Assembly (NCBI GenBank): GCA_900554525.1
Contig: USHL01000074.1
Coordinates: 1 to 6,779 of the forward strand
DNA: 6,779 nt
Reading direction: 5' to 3'
From: an uncultured Oscillospiraceae bacterium
GTDB lineage: Bacteria > Bacillota > Clostridia > Oscillospirales > Acutalibacteraceae
Shown: one piece after another, positions 6,716 through 6,779 of the stretch
How the letters are laid out: every line of letters starts with the position of its first letter
Position numbering within the stretch: the first letter of the stretch is position 1
Notes under the pieces: model-generated
What the model was told of the DNA's origin: nothing
Database searches by the model: none
Seen by the model: the letters and a program-made list of their open reading frames with translations, nothing else
Position numbers and translations under genes: made by a program

Positions 6716-6779
6716 CTTATAAAACAGTATTGACACTCCGCTGAAACAGGGAGGCTGACATACGGATTCAGCATAAAGC

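Noticed and set aside
6730..6735. Perfect -35 hexamer TTGACA on the plus strand
   Set aside because: No acceptable -10 hexamer lies 16-18 nt downstream, and no gene start is visible before the window ends.
6565..6774. Minus-strand open frame of 69 codons after the regulator gene
   Set aside because: It runs through the inverted repeats and U6 tract and into the 3' end of the regulator gene, with no ribosome binding site or family likeness.
6677..6778. Open minus-strand frame from the right edge to a TAA at 6677-6679, possibly the C-terminus of a gene outside
   Set aside because: Only 33 codons are visible, which chance easily allows, and the peptide is not recognised. It stays a minor alternative to the small-RNA reading.

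Overview
The window reads as a small carbohydrate-use locus from an anaerobic, probably gut or rumen, member of the Clostridia; Oscillospiraceae/Ruminococcaceae is my best guess. The grounds are a secreted esterase ending in a type I-like dockerin, Firmicutes-like ribosome binding sites, AT-rich promoter DNA between moderately GC-rich genes, and a two-HTH AraC-family regulator. The taxon is inferred from style, not from a marker gene.

Layout: positions 3-5507 hold a two-gene operon on the minus strand. Its first gene (3426-5507) encodes a GH92-type alpha-mannosidase-like hydrolase without a signal peptide. Its second gene (3-3407), only 18 nt downstream, encodes a 1134-residue secreted protein: a CE2-like acetyl esterase (beta-sandwich plus SGNH domain), two related GLUG-like beta-helix modules and a C-terminal dockerin. 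A 197-bp AT-rich region (5508-5704) separates this operon from a divergent plus-strand AraC-family regulator (5705-6595). The last 184 bp (6596-6779) hold no convincing gene, but do hold nested inverted repeats ending in a minus-strand U6 tract, a candidate small structured RNA or elaborate terminator.

Working model (inference): the AraC-type protein senses a sugar and controls the divergent operon and perhaps itself. The dockerin-borne esterase removes acyl groups from an extracellular glycan, and the cytoplasmic GH92 enzyme trims imported mannose-containing fragments. The divergent control region is the most unusual part. It has two identical extended -10 elements (TGCTATAAT) facing outward in a perfect 10-bp inverted repeat, so the two promoters overlap. 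An 11-bp direct repeat (AACAAATTTAC) lies on either side of them. A possible 21-codon leader ORF has a stop codon that overlaps the TTG start of the GH92 gene.
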